Assembly (NCBI GenBank): GCA_947493175.1
Contig: CANLQD010000005.1
Span: 306,342-370,341 of the forward strand
DNA length: 64,000 nt
Direction of reading: 5' to 3'
DNA from: an uncultured Flavobacteriaceae bacterium
GTDB lineage: Bacteria; Bacteroidota; Bacteroidia; Flavobacteriales; Flavobacteriaceae
Of the stretch, positions 8,803 to 18,300 are shown one piece after another. The notes under the pieces were generated by a model. The model was not told the origin of the DNA, did not search any database, and worked only from the letters and a program-made list of their open reading frames with translations. How positions within the stretch are numbered: the stretch's first letter is position 1; every line of letters begins with the position of its first letter. The position numbers were made by a program, and so were the translations under genes.

Positions 8803-11304
8803 ATGAAACACACCTATCACATACACGGAATGACCTGCAATGGTTGTAGAACGCACGTAGAAGAAACGCTCTCTAAAGTTGAAGGTGTTATCAATGTGGC
8901 TGTCAATTTAGAAAAAGCTGAAGCGACAATAGAAATGGAATCCCATATTCCCATCGAGAAATTTCAAGATGCTCTAAAAGCGGACGGTGGGCGATACAGT
9001 ATCCATCAGAATGGCGAACATCATCATACCCACGATAAGAAGAAAGTTGAGAAACCCAAAGGCAAAGGAACGGGAACATTTTATTGTCCGATGCATTGCG
9101 AGGGCGACAAGACTTACGACAAACCAGGCGACTGTCCTGTTTGTGGAATGGATTTGGTTGAAGAAGTTAACCTAACGGCTACTTCTGAAACGCAATATAC
9201 CTGCCCGATGCATCCCGAAATCGTAAGAGACGAACCGGGAAGCTGTCCCATTTGCGGAATGGATTTGGTTCCGATGGAACCCGATTTATCCGCAGAAGAA
9301 AAAACCTATAAAAAACTGCTTAAAAAGTTCTGGATAGCAGTCGCCTTCACATTGCCCATTTTCATCATTGCAATGTCCGAAATGCTGACCAATAATCCAC
9401 TTTACGACATTTTGGAACTGAAATATTGGAACTGGATTCAATTTGCGCTTTCCATTCCCGTAGTTTTCTACGCCACTTGGATGTTTTTCGAGCGTGCTTA
9501 CCGAAGTATCAAAACGTGGAACCTCAATATGTTCACGCTTATCGGTATTGGTGCAGGCGTTGCTTGGCTTTTTAGTGTGTTCGGGATGCTGGTGCCCGAT
9601 TTTTTCCCTGACCAATTCAAGACCGAAGCAGGTACAGTTCACGTTTATTTTGAAGCGGCAACGGTGATTCTAACCCTGGTATTGCTTGGTCAAGTCCTCG
9701 AAGCCCGTGCACATAGCAAGACCAATTCAGCAGTCAAAGAACTTTTAAAGCTTGCGCCGAATAAGGCCATCAAGGTCTTGAACGGCGAAGAACAGGAAGT
9801 TGCCATCGATGAAATCGAATTGGGCGATATCCTACGTGTGAAGCCGGGTGATAAGATTCCCGTAGATGGTGTAATTACCGAAGGCGAAACTTCCATCGAT
9901 GAATCGATGATTACTGGCGAACCCATTCCCGTTAACAAATCTACCGATGATAAGGTAAGTAGTGGCACAATCAATGGCAATCAGTCCTTCTTGATGAAAG
10001 CTGAAAAGGTTGGGTCTGACACATTGTTATCACAGATTATACAGATGGTCAACGATGCCAGTCGTAGCCGTGCGCCCATCCAAAAGTTGGCAGATACCGT
10101 TTCGGGATATTTTGTGCCAATCGTTGTTATAATCGCTGCTGTTACATTTGGCGTTTGGGCAATTTGGGGTCCAGAACCCGCTTATGTCTATGCTTTGGTA
10201 AATGCCATTGCCGTATTGATTATTGCCTGTCCGTGTGCTTTGGGGCTTGCGACACCAATGTCTGTTATGGTCGGTGTTGGTAAAGGCGCACAAAATGGCG
10301 TACTTATCAAAAATGCCGAAGCCCTTGAAAAAATGGATAAGGTAGATAGCTTAATAGTCGATAAGACCGGAACGATTACCGAAGGCAAACCAACGGTAGA
10401 GAAGGTAGGTTCTTTTGATAGTGGAATAACTGATAACGAAGTGCTACAATTTATTGTTTCCCTTAACAGCCAAAGTGAACATCCGCTCGCAGAAGCCACC
10501 GTAAAATATGGCAAAGAACAAAACGCAGAGTTTTTAAAAGCAGATGGATTCAACGCAGTTACTGGAAAAGGCGTTGAAGGTAAAGTGAACGGAAAAGAAG
10601 TCGCCTTGGGTAATGCTAAAATGATGGAAATGGCCAATGCTACAGTTTTCGATGCTATGGAAGAAGAGGCACAATCCTACCAAAAACAAGGGAAAACGGT
10701 TTCCTATCTCGCTGTTGAAGGTCAAGTTACCGGCTACGTCGTTATCGGCGACAAAATCAAGGAAACGAGTGCAAAAGCTATTAAGGATTTGCAGGATAAG
10801 GGAATTGCAGTCATTATGCTTACTGGTGATAATCACGATACAGCCCAAGCTGTCGCAGATGAACTTAACCTTGCCGATTTTCAAGCAAGTATGCTACCGG
10901 AAAACAAATTACAGGAAGTCGAGAAATTACAAGAGCAAGGCAAGGTGGTTGCAATGGCAGGCGACGGAATAAACGATGCACCTGCACTCGCTAAAAGTGA
11001 TGTAGGCATTGCAATGGGAACAGGTACGGATGTTGCCATTGAAAGTGCAGCCATTACCTTGGTGAAAGGCGATTTACACGGTATCGTAAAGGCAAGAAAC
11101 CTAAGTGATGCAGTAATGCGCAATATCAAACAAAACCTCTTTTTTGCAATGATTTATAACACGCTGGGTATCCCGATTGCAGCAGGACTACTGTACCCGT
11201 TTTTCGGAATACTCTTATCGCCAATGATTGCGGCTTTGGCAATGAGCTTCAGTTCGGTTTCGGTAATTGCTAACTCATTACGTCTAAAAAGTAAAAACAT
11301 ATAA
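8803..11304 (+). CDS. copA: Copper-exporting P1B-type ATPase
   Basis: Inner-membrane Cu(I)/Ag(I) export ATPase, 833 residues. Order of domains: HMA domain with MTCNGC (Cys12, Cys15), then two short heavy-metal-binding modules (YCPMHCEGDKTYDKPGDC...CGMDL from about residue 94 and YTCPMHPEIVRDEPGSCPIC from about 132), then the membrane and ATPase core with CPCALGLATP (Cys476/Cys478), phosphorylated Asp520 in DKTGTIT and GDGINDAPAL. All hallmark residues of the copper class (CPC with N-x-MS in the last helices) are present. It is the central cytoplasmic detoxifier of this block. Confidence 0.97.
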   Translation: MKHTYHIHGMTCNGCRTHVEETLSKVEGVINVAVNLEKAEATIEMESHIPIEKFQDALKADGGRYSIHQNGEHHHTHDKKKVEKPKGKGTGTFYCPMHCEGDKTYDKPGDCPVCGMDLVEEVNLTATSETQYTCPMHPEIVRDEPGSCPICGMDLVPMEPDLSAEEKTYKKLLKKFWIAVAFTLPIFIIAMSEMLTNNPLYDILELKYWNWIQFALSIPVVFYATWMFFERAYRSIKTWNLNMFTLIGIGAGVAWLFSVFGMLVPDFFPDQFKTEAGTVHVYFEAATVILTLVLLGQVLEARAHSKTNSAVKELLKLAPNKAIKVLNGEEQEVAIDEIELGDILRVKPGDKIPVDGVITEGETSIDESMITGEPIPVNKSTDDKVSSGTINGNQSFLMKAEKVGSDTLLSQIIQMVNDASRSRAPIQKLADTVSGYFVPIVVIIAAVTFGVWAIWGPEPAYVYALVNAIAVLIIACPCALGLATPMSVMVGVGKGAQNGVLIKNAEALEKMDKVDSLIVDKTGTITEGKPTVEKVGSFDSGITDNEVLQFIVSLNSQSEHPLAEATVKYGKEQNAEFLKADGFNAVTGKGVEGKVNGKEVALGNAKMMEMANATVFDAMEEEAQSYQKQGKTVSYLAVEGQVTGYVVIGDKIKETSAKAIKDLQDKGIAVIMLTGDNHDTAQAVADELNLADFQASMLPENKLQEVEKLQEQGKVVAMAGDGINDAPALAKSDVGIAMGTGTDVAIESAAITLVKGDLHGIVKARNLSDAVMRNIKQNLFFAMIYNTLGIPIAAGLLYPFFGILLSPMIAALAMSFSSVSVIANSLRLKSKNI

Positions 11305-11323
11305 ACTAACTAATTGAATACTT

Positions 11324-11908
11324 ATGAAATATAAAATTTTGATAATCCTATTGGTAGTTGCTGTCAGCGGATGTAAAAACGAAGGAAAGAACAATTCAGA
11401 AATAGAGACAGAACACAATCATACCCAAAGTGAACCTAAGTCTGATAATAAAAAAACTCTAAGTCCACATACATCGGCAATGGCGATGATAGGCGATGCA
11501 CATATCCATATAGATTATTCGTCGCCAGGTGTAAGGGATAGAATTATTTTCGGTGGACTGTTGGCTTATGACCAAGTCTGGCAGGCTGGTGCCCATATGG
11601 CTACTTGGCTTGAAACAAATAAGGATTTAGAAATTGACGGTAAAGAATTGAAAGCTGGGAAATATGGATTTTTTGTTATCCCGAATCAAAAAGAATGGAC
11701 TGTCATTTTTAATAGGAATTGGAACCAACACGGTAAGGATGACTATACTGAAAAAGATGATGTATTACGGTTTAAAGTGACACCTAAAACTTCTGAAGAA
11801 ATCAAGGAACATTTAGAGTATAAAGTAGATAAAACAACTGAGACTTCCGGAACAATCTCAATGAGTTGGGAAAAAGTCACTATTGAATTCCCTTTCGAAA
11901 TAAAATAA
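11324..11908 (+). CDS. DUF2911 lipoprotein
   Basis: Lipoprotein of 194 residues (lipobox VAVSGC, Cys17) with a His/Glu-rich linker and a DUF2911 domain (IDYSSPGVRDRIIFGGL, YGFFVIPNQKEWTVIFNRNW). Function of DUF2911 is not established; it is common in Bacteroidota. Its position between copA and a PepSY protein ties it to the copper operon, possibly as a periplasmic accessory protein. Confidence 0.85.
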   Translation: MKYKILIILLVVAVSGCKNEGKNNSEIETEHNHTQSEPKSDNKKTLSPHTSAMAMIGDAHIHIDYSSPGVRDRIIFGGLLAYDQVWQAGAHMATWLETNKDLEIDGKELKAGKYGFFVIPNQKEWTVIFNRNWNQHGKDDYTEKDDVLRFKVTPKTSEEIKEHLEYKVDKTTETSGTISMSWEKVTIEFPFEIK

Positions 11909-11909
11909 T

Positions 11910-12617
11910 ATGGTCAACAGAAAAACAGCGAAATGGATTAGAAAAGCGCACCGCTATTTGGGTATTTTTTTAGGTATTCAGTTTTTGATGTGGACGATTA
12001 GCGGGATGTATTTCAGCTGGACGGACATTGACGAGATACACGGTGACCATTTTAAGAAATCGGCACCTGTGAGGACCTCTTTTAATGATTTGCTCGGCAC
12101 AACCCAACTGGCTACAAAAGAATTCGTACAATCTTTGGAACTACTGGAAATAGCAAATGAACCTTATTATTGGATTAATGAAGCACAGCTTTATAATGCC
12201 AGAACGGGACAAAGGAAAAATGGAATTTCTAAAGAAGAGGCACAACAAGTTGCAAATAGGTATATGTTGGGCAATTTGGATATGGCACAAATTCAATTAG
12301 TCGATTCTGTTGGGCCACATCACGAATATCGCGGTCGCCCACTTCCAGCTTATGAAATCTCGTATGAGACACCACAAAATTTAAAAGCCTATGTGGCGGT
12401 TGAAAATGGCGCTTTTCAAACGGTGAGACACAGGGATTGGCGCTGGTTTGATTTTCTTTGGATGACCCATACAATGGATTATCAGGGAAGGGATAATTTC
12501 AACACGTTGTTGTTAAGGGCATTTTCACTTTTGGGATTGATAACCGTATTGAGTGGTTTCGTTTTGTGGTATATCAGTTCCCCATCAATCAGAAAACTAA
12601 AAAAGAAGATTAAATAA
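11910..12617 (+). CDS. PepSY-domain membrane protein
   Basis: 235-residue protein with an N-terminal membrane helix (KAHRYLGIFLGIQFLMWTIS, typical of PepSY-associated proteins), a periplasmic region with RNGISKEEAQQVANRYM, and a C-terminal helix (residues about 205-225) followed by a basic tail. Starts one base after the DUF2911 stop, hence co-translated. PepSY-TM proteins often accompany metal or sulfite redox systems; here a role in periplasmic copper redox is only inferred. Confidence 0.82.
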   Translation: MVNRKTAKWIRKAHRYLGIFLGIQFLMWTISGMYFSWTDIDEIHGDHFKKSAPVRTSFNDLLGTTQLATKEFVQSLELLEIANEPYYWINEAQLYNARTGQRKNGISKEEAQQVANRYMLGNLDMAQIQLVDSVGPHHEYRGRPLPAYEISYETPQNLKAYVAVENGAFQTVRHRDWRWFDFLWMTHTMDYQGRDNFNTLLLRAFSLLGLITVLSGFVLWYISSPSIRKLKKKIK

Positions 12618-12641
12618 TTAATAACAAAAAAACCAAAAAAT

Positions 12642-13133
12642 ATGAATTCAAACGAACACACAAATTCAGGAAAATCAAAAAATCACTACACACGTTTTGT
12701 AGCAATGCTCGCCTGCTCTTTTGTAGCAATGTATATTACGATGTATTTAAATACGTATGAATGGGACCACGTTTGGTTTAGCTTAACGAGATTTTATATG
12801 GTCTGTCTTGGCATAGCTGCAATGGCCATCATTATGTTTGTAGCAATGCGTGGAATGTATCAAAATAAAAAAAAGAATATCGCCATAGTCTTGGGAAGTA
12901 TCGTTCTCTTTGTAGGTGCATTGGGACTTGTACGTGACCAAAAATCCACCGTAGGCGATGTACTTTGGATGAAAGCAATGATACCACACCATTCCATTGC
13001 AATTCTAACAAGTGAACGGGCAGATATTGAAGACCCAGAAGTTAAGAAACTGGCTGAAGAAATCATTAAAGCACAACGCAGGGAAATTGCCGAAATGAAA
13101 GCAATGATTGAACGTTTAGAAAACGAAAAGTAA
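12642..13133 (+). CDS. DUF305 membrane protein
   Basis: 163 residues: hydrophilic N-terminus, three predicted membrane helices (about 20-40, 50-68, 78-96) and a C-terminal DUF305-like segment with the hallmark MIPHHSIAILTSERA and the following helix DPEVKKLAEEIIKAQRREI. His pairs and Met residues in this motif are thought to bind copper. It lies five bases upstream of cusB, consistent with joint function in the periplasm. Confidence 0.85.
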   Translation: MNSNEHTNSGKSKNHYTRFVAMLACSFVAMYITMYLNTYEWDHVWFSLTRFYMVCLGIAAMAIIMFVAMRGMYQNKKKNIAIVLGSIVLFVGALGLVRDQKSTVGDVLWMKAMIPHHSIAILTSERADIEDPEVKKLAEEIIKAQRREIAEMKAMIERLENEK

Positions 13134-13137
13134 AATT

Positions 13138-14862
13138 ATGAACAAGAACATTTTATATATAGCAATAGCCGTTATAGTAGGTTTGGGCACAGGCTGGCTC
13201 ATTTTTGGAAATAGCTCAGGCGATGCTGCAAATAAGGATATGTCTGAAATGTCAGACCACGAGCACTCTGGCGAGAGTGCAGACCAGATGTGGACGTGCT
13301 CTATGCACCCACAGATTATGCAACCCGAAGCTGGCGATTGTCCAATATGCGGGATGGACTTAATCCCTGCGGAAGCTGGTGCTGAAGGTCTTGCTGCAAA
13401 CGAGATAAAAATGACTGAAAACGCAATGGCGTTGGCAAATATCCAAACTACTATTGTGGGTAATGCAGAAACAAGCGATGATGATGGGATGATATCCCTT
13501 TCGGGAAAAATAGCGGCAAACGAAGAAAACAATACCGTACAATCCAGCTATTTTAAAGGAAGGATAGAACGACTCAACGTTAATTATGAAGGACAGCAAG
13601 TAAACCTTGGTCAGCTACTCGCAACCATTTACGCACCAGACCTTGTAGCGGCACAACAGGAATTGATTACCGCAGCATCGCTCAAAGCATCACAACCTGC
13701 TTTATATAAAGCCGTTCGCAACAAGCTCAAAAACTGGAAACTTTCAGACACTCAAATCAATGCCATAGAAGAAAGTGGAACGGTGCGAGAAAACTTTCCA
13801 ATTTATGCAACGGTTTCCGGAACGGTTTCAGAAGTTATGGCAGCGCAGGGCGATTACGTTAATCAAGGGGAACCTATTGTAAAGTTGAGCAACCTTAATT
13901 CTGTCTGGGCAGAATTTGATGCATATGAAAATCAGATAGCACAGTTCAATGTTGGGCAAAAAATCAACATCACTACTAATGCTTATCCCAATAAGGAATT
14001 TGAAGGCACTATTTCTTTTATTGATCCTGTTTTAAACAATACCACACGAACGGTAACAGTACGTGCGACTCTGCAAAATAGAGATGACCTATTTAAGCCA
14101 GGAATGTTTGTGACGGGCAAAGTCAAAGGCGCAACACAAACTATGGAAAATACACTTTCCGTACCTGCAAGTGCTGTACTATGGACGGGCGAGCGCTCAT
14201 TGGTATATGTTAAAACCAATCCTAACGAGCCTGTTTTTGAAATGCGCGAAGTGACCTTGGGCAATCGCTCTGGCGAAACTTACCAAGTCTCAGCTGGACT
14301 AAACAATGGCGATGAAATTGTTACCAATGGAACGTTCACGGTAGATGCAGCTGCTCAATTGCAGGGTAAGAAATCGATGATGAATCAGCAGATGATGCAG
14401 GATGAATCAGCTATGATGGGCGATATGGAAATGAGTTTCAACAATTCGTTTAGTTCTGATTTCAATGAAGCATTACCGTCGTATCTCAAAATGAAAGATG
14501 CATTGGTAGAAAGCGATGCTGGTCAGGTTTCCACTTTCGCGAAAGCGACGTCAGAAAAATTAAAAACAATATCGACGGAAGATTTAGGTAAGATGGAAAA
14601 ACAACACCTAACCAAAAGTATTGAGATGCTGGATGCCATTGCAAACAATGATAATCTGGAAAACCAGCGCGCTCACTTCGTCATTCTAAACGAGAATATC
14701 GTGCCTATTGCAATGAGCATAGAAAACTCGACAAATTATTACATTCAGAAATGCCCTATGGCAAATAACAATAAAGGTGCGGTATGGTTAAGTATGGAAG
14801 AAGAAATAAGAAATCCATACTATGGCGATGCAATGTTGACTTGCGGAAGTGTGATTGATTAG
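13138..14862 (+). CDS. cusB: CusB-type periplasmic adaptor with metal-binding ends
   Basis: Membrane-fusion protein of 574 residues that links the RND pump to the channel and feeds it metal. It has an N-terminal anchor (residues 4-23), a heavy-metal-binding module beginning WTCSMHPQIMQPEAGDCPIC (from residue 52) matching those of CopA, the adaptor barrel and lipoyl folds (VSGTVSEVMAAQGDYVNQGE), and from about residue 440 a DUF3347 domain ending KCPMANNNKGAVWLS...NPYYGDAMLTCG. It is nearly 10 kb from its pump gene in the same direction. An AFAKA-encoding palindrome (14534-14545) lies in the linker. Confidence 0.95.
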   Translation: MNKNILYIAIAVIVGLGTGWLIFGNSSGDAANKDMSEMSDHEHSGESADQMWTCSMHPQIMQPEAGDCPICGMDLIPAEAGAEGLAANEIKMTENAMALANIQTTIVGNAETSDDDGMISLSGKIAANEENNTVQSSYFKGRIERLNVNYEGQQVNLGQLLATIYAPDLVAAQQELITAASLKASQPALYKAVRNKLKNWKLSDTQINAIEESGTVRENFPIYATVSGTVSEVMAAQGDYVNQGEPIVKLSNLNSVWAEFDAYENQIAQFNVGQKINITTNAYPNKEFEGTISFIDPVLNNTTRTVTVRATLQNRDDLFKPGMFVTGKVKGATQTMENTLSVPASAVLWTGERSLVYVKTNPNEPVFEMREVTLGNRSGETYQVSAGLNNGDEIVTNGTFTVDAAAQLQGKKSMMNQQMMQDESAMMGDMEMSFNNSFSSDFNEALPSYLKMKDALVESDAGQVSTFAKATSEKLKTISTEDLGKMEKQHLTKSIEMLDAIANNDNLENQRAHFVILNENIVPIAMSIENSTNYYIQKCPMANNNKGAVWLSMEEEIRNPYYGDAMLTCGSVID

Positions 14863-14886
14863 TTGTAAAAATCATTTGCAACACAG

Positions 14887-14911
14887 TTGCACCGAAAAAT
14901 TTTTATCTTTG
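14887..14911 (+). promoter_or_regulatory. Candidate flavobacterial promoter
   Basis: TATCTTTG at 14904-14911 matches the Bacteroidota -7 consensus TAnnTTTG exactly. A TTG at 14887-14889 is the nearest possible -33 element, but the 14-base spacing is shorter than usual. The GTG start at 14916 lies only four bases after the -7 box, so the transcript would be nearly leaderless. Confidence 0.5.
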
Positions 14912-14915
14912 CATC

Positions 14916-15224
14916 GTGAAAGTTATAACTATCATACTATCGTTTTATTTCTTAGCACTCAATGTGGTGCCTTGTAGCGATATGAATGATAGTGAAAATG
15001 ATTCCCAAGTTGTTACAGTAATAGATATTGATGGCGACCACGACCAAGACTGTGAGTTATGCTCGCCTTTCTGTCAATGCCATTGTTGCCACGTTCACAC
15101 GATAAATTTCGGGCTTGCTGCGTTTCAACCGCTACAGCCTGCTATTCCACACGAATTCTTTGCCCATTTCGATAACCTTGGTAAAGATATTCCACATTCC
15201 CTTTTTCAGCCACCACAGGTATAA
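14916..15224 (+). CDS. DUF6660-type small secreted Cys/His-rich protein
   Basis: 102 residues, GTG start placing a signal peptide at the N-terminus (MKVITIILSFYFLALNVVPC). The centre holds CELCSPFCQCHCCHVH, a dense metal-binding cluster, preceded by acidic DIDGDHDQD. Such proteins are regularly found at the head of RND metal-efflux operons in Bacteroidota, as here before the CzcA-like pump. Periplasmic metal sensing or buffering is an inference. Confidence 0.8.
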   Translation: MKVITIILSFYFLALNVVPCSDMNDSENDSQVVTVIDIDGDHDQDCELCSPFCQCHCCHVHTINFGLAAFQPLQPAIPHEFFAHFDNLGKDIPHSLFQPPQV

Positions 15225-15349
15225 TTCAGTTTTAATAGGATAACTATATCCTGTTTTGACGTGTCCATCTATTGGATTCGTCAACATTGTGCATTGCATT
15301 TTATTCAATGTGCTTAACAAGAATTTCAACTGAATTAACATCCTTATCT

Positions 15350-18300
15350 ATGATTAACAAAATCATTGATTTTTCAATCAATAACAAATTTATAATCGGT
15401 CTGCTCACGCTGGCATTGATTGGTGCTGGCATATACAGTATGACCCAAGTACCCATTGATGCCGTACCCGATATTACCAATAATCAGGTACAGGTCATCA
15501 CGCAATCGCCCAATCTGGGAACGGAAGATATTGAGCAATTTGTAACCTATCCCGTGGAAGTTGCAATGAGCAACCTGCCCAATGTAAAGGAAATCCGTTC
15601 GGTTTCCCGCTTCGGGCTTTCCGTAGTGACCGTCGTTTTTGACGATGATATGGGCACCTATCTACCGCGTCAACTTGTTTCTGAAAAACTAACAGAAGTA
15701 CGTGAACAAATCCCAGAAGGTTTTGGACAGCCAAGTATGGGACCAATTTCAACAGGCTTGGGGGAAGTTTATCAGTACACCCTAAAGGTAGAACCTGATT
15801 TTCAGGACAAATATTCATTGTCCGATTTGCGTACAATGCAAGATTGGATTGTGCAACGGCAAATGGCAATGGTGCCCGGTGTTGTGGAAATAAACGCCAT
15901 AGGCGGAAAAATAAAGCAATATGAGGTGGCCGTTGACCCTAACGAATTAAAGGCAATCGGCCTTACCATTACCGATGTGTTCGAAGCATTGGAAGCGAAC
16001 AATAAAAATACAGGTGGTGCGTACATTGAGAAAAACCATCAAGCCAACTTCATACGTGGCGAAGGTTTGGTGCGAAGCCTTGATGATATTAAAAAAATCG
16101 TCATCAAAAATGAGAATGGTGTGCCCATTACCATAAGTGATGTTGCCGATGTAGGTTTTGGTTCTGCCGTGCGCTATGGGGCTTTGACGCAGGACGGCGA
16201 AGGGGAAGTCGTTGGTGGTCTTGTAATGATGCTCAAAGGGGCGAACTCAAACGAGGTTATTGTACGTGTGAAAGACCGTATGGCCGAAATACAGAAATCC
16301 CTTCCTGAAGGGGTCGTTATTCAGCCCTTATTGGATAGAAGTAAACTTATAAGTGAAACAACTGGCACGGTACGCAACAATCTTCTTGAAGGTGCGCTCA
16401 TTGTAATTTTTGTACTTGTTTTCCTTTTAGGAAACTGGCGTGGTGGTCTTATAGTGGCTTCGACTATTCCTTTATCGCTATTGTTCGCTTTTATTCTTAT
16501 GAATGTTTTTGATGTTTGGGCGAACTTGATGAGTTTAGGTGCTATCGATTTTGGCATCATCGTGGATGGGGCGGTGATTATCGTGGAAGCCAGCGTATTC
16601 TTAATGGGAAGCTACATCCTAAAAAAGAAGTCTTTAAACAAGGAAAAACGTGATGAGATAGCTGCAAATGCATCAAAAAAGATGATGAACGCTGCCTTTT
16701 TCGGGCAATTGATAATTCTAATTGTGTTCTTGCCCATACTGGCATTGGAAGGTATTGAGGGCAAAATGTTTAAACCAATGGCGCTCACATTCATTTTTGC
16801 AATGATAGGTGCTATGTTTCTTTGCCTGACATACGTTCCAATGATGTCTGCCTTATTCTTAAAACCACCCAAAAAAGAAAAAAAATCTTGGGGCGACCAT
16901 TTCGTGCATTGGGTACAGCGGAAGTATGAACCACTTTTGGTCAAGACCTTAAACAAAGGGAAATGGATTGTGGGAATTGCCATCGCCATATTCGCCCTTA
17001 CCGTTTTTATGTTTACAAGGATGGGTGGCGAATTCATTCCCCAACTGGATGAAGGCGATATTGCATTTCATACCATTCTTAAGCCTGGAAGTTCACTTAG
17101 CGAAACGATTGAGACCACTACAAAAGTAGAGCGCATCATAAAGGCCGAATTTCCGGAAGTTGAGAAAATTGTAAGCCGTATCGGTGTGGCCGAAGTGCCC
17201 ACAGACCCGATGCCAATGGATTTCGCTGATGTATTTGTTATTCTAAAACCCCAAGACGAATGGGTGTCTGCCGATGATAAGGATGAACTTATTGATAAAA
17301 TGAAGGAAGCGGTAAGTATTATCCCGGGCGTCAATTATGAGTTTACCCAACCTATCGAAATGCGCTTTAATGAACTGTTAGAGGGTATTCGAGAAGATGT
17401 TGCCATCAAAATTTATGGTGAGGATATCGATGTGCTTGCTGCAAAAGCGGATGAGATTACAAAAATCATTGCAGGTACTCAAGGTATAGGCGATATGAGG
17501 GCAGAAGCAACTTCTGGACTGCCCCAAATGACCATTAAATACAATCGTAACAAGCTGGCTCAGTATGGGGTGAGTGTTGACCAGCTGAATACAATGGTAC
17601 AGTCCGCTTTTGCGGGCGGATATGCAGGGGTCATTTTTGAAGGCGAAAAGCGTTTTGACTTGGTCGTTAGACTCGATGAAGAAAACCGTACTGACATCAA
17701 CGACATCAGAAATCTGTACATCAATTTGCCCAATGGCTCACAGATTCCGCTTCAAGAACTGGCTGCTATTGAATACACACCTGGTCCTATGCAAATCAGT
17801 CGGGACAATACCAACCGAAGAACCTACGTAGGTGTAAATGTGCGCGGACGTGATGTGGAATCCTTGGTCAACGAGATTAAGGATAAACTGGACGCAAATC
17901 TTGAATTACCACCAGGCTATTTTATTCGGTATGGTGGTGCATTTGAAAATCTCGAAAGAGCAAGCGAGCGATTACAGACTGTGGTCCCCATTGCTTTACT
18001 GCTCATTTTCATTTTGATTTATTTCGCATTAAAATCCTTTCCGCAAACCTTGATGATTTACTTGGCAATCCCGATGGCGACCATTGGCGGTGTATTCGCA
18101 CTATGGCTTCGGGATATGCCTTTCAGTATTTCCGCAGGGGTCGGCTTTATCGTCCTCTTTGGTGTTGCCGTCCTGAACGGACTGGTAATGATTAGCGGCC
18201 TGAATGAGTTGAAGGAAGAAGGCGTGACCAATTTAAAAGACCGAATAATTGAAGGCACGAAGCGTAGAATACGTCCTATTATGCTTACTGCCTTTACCGA

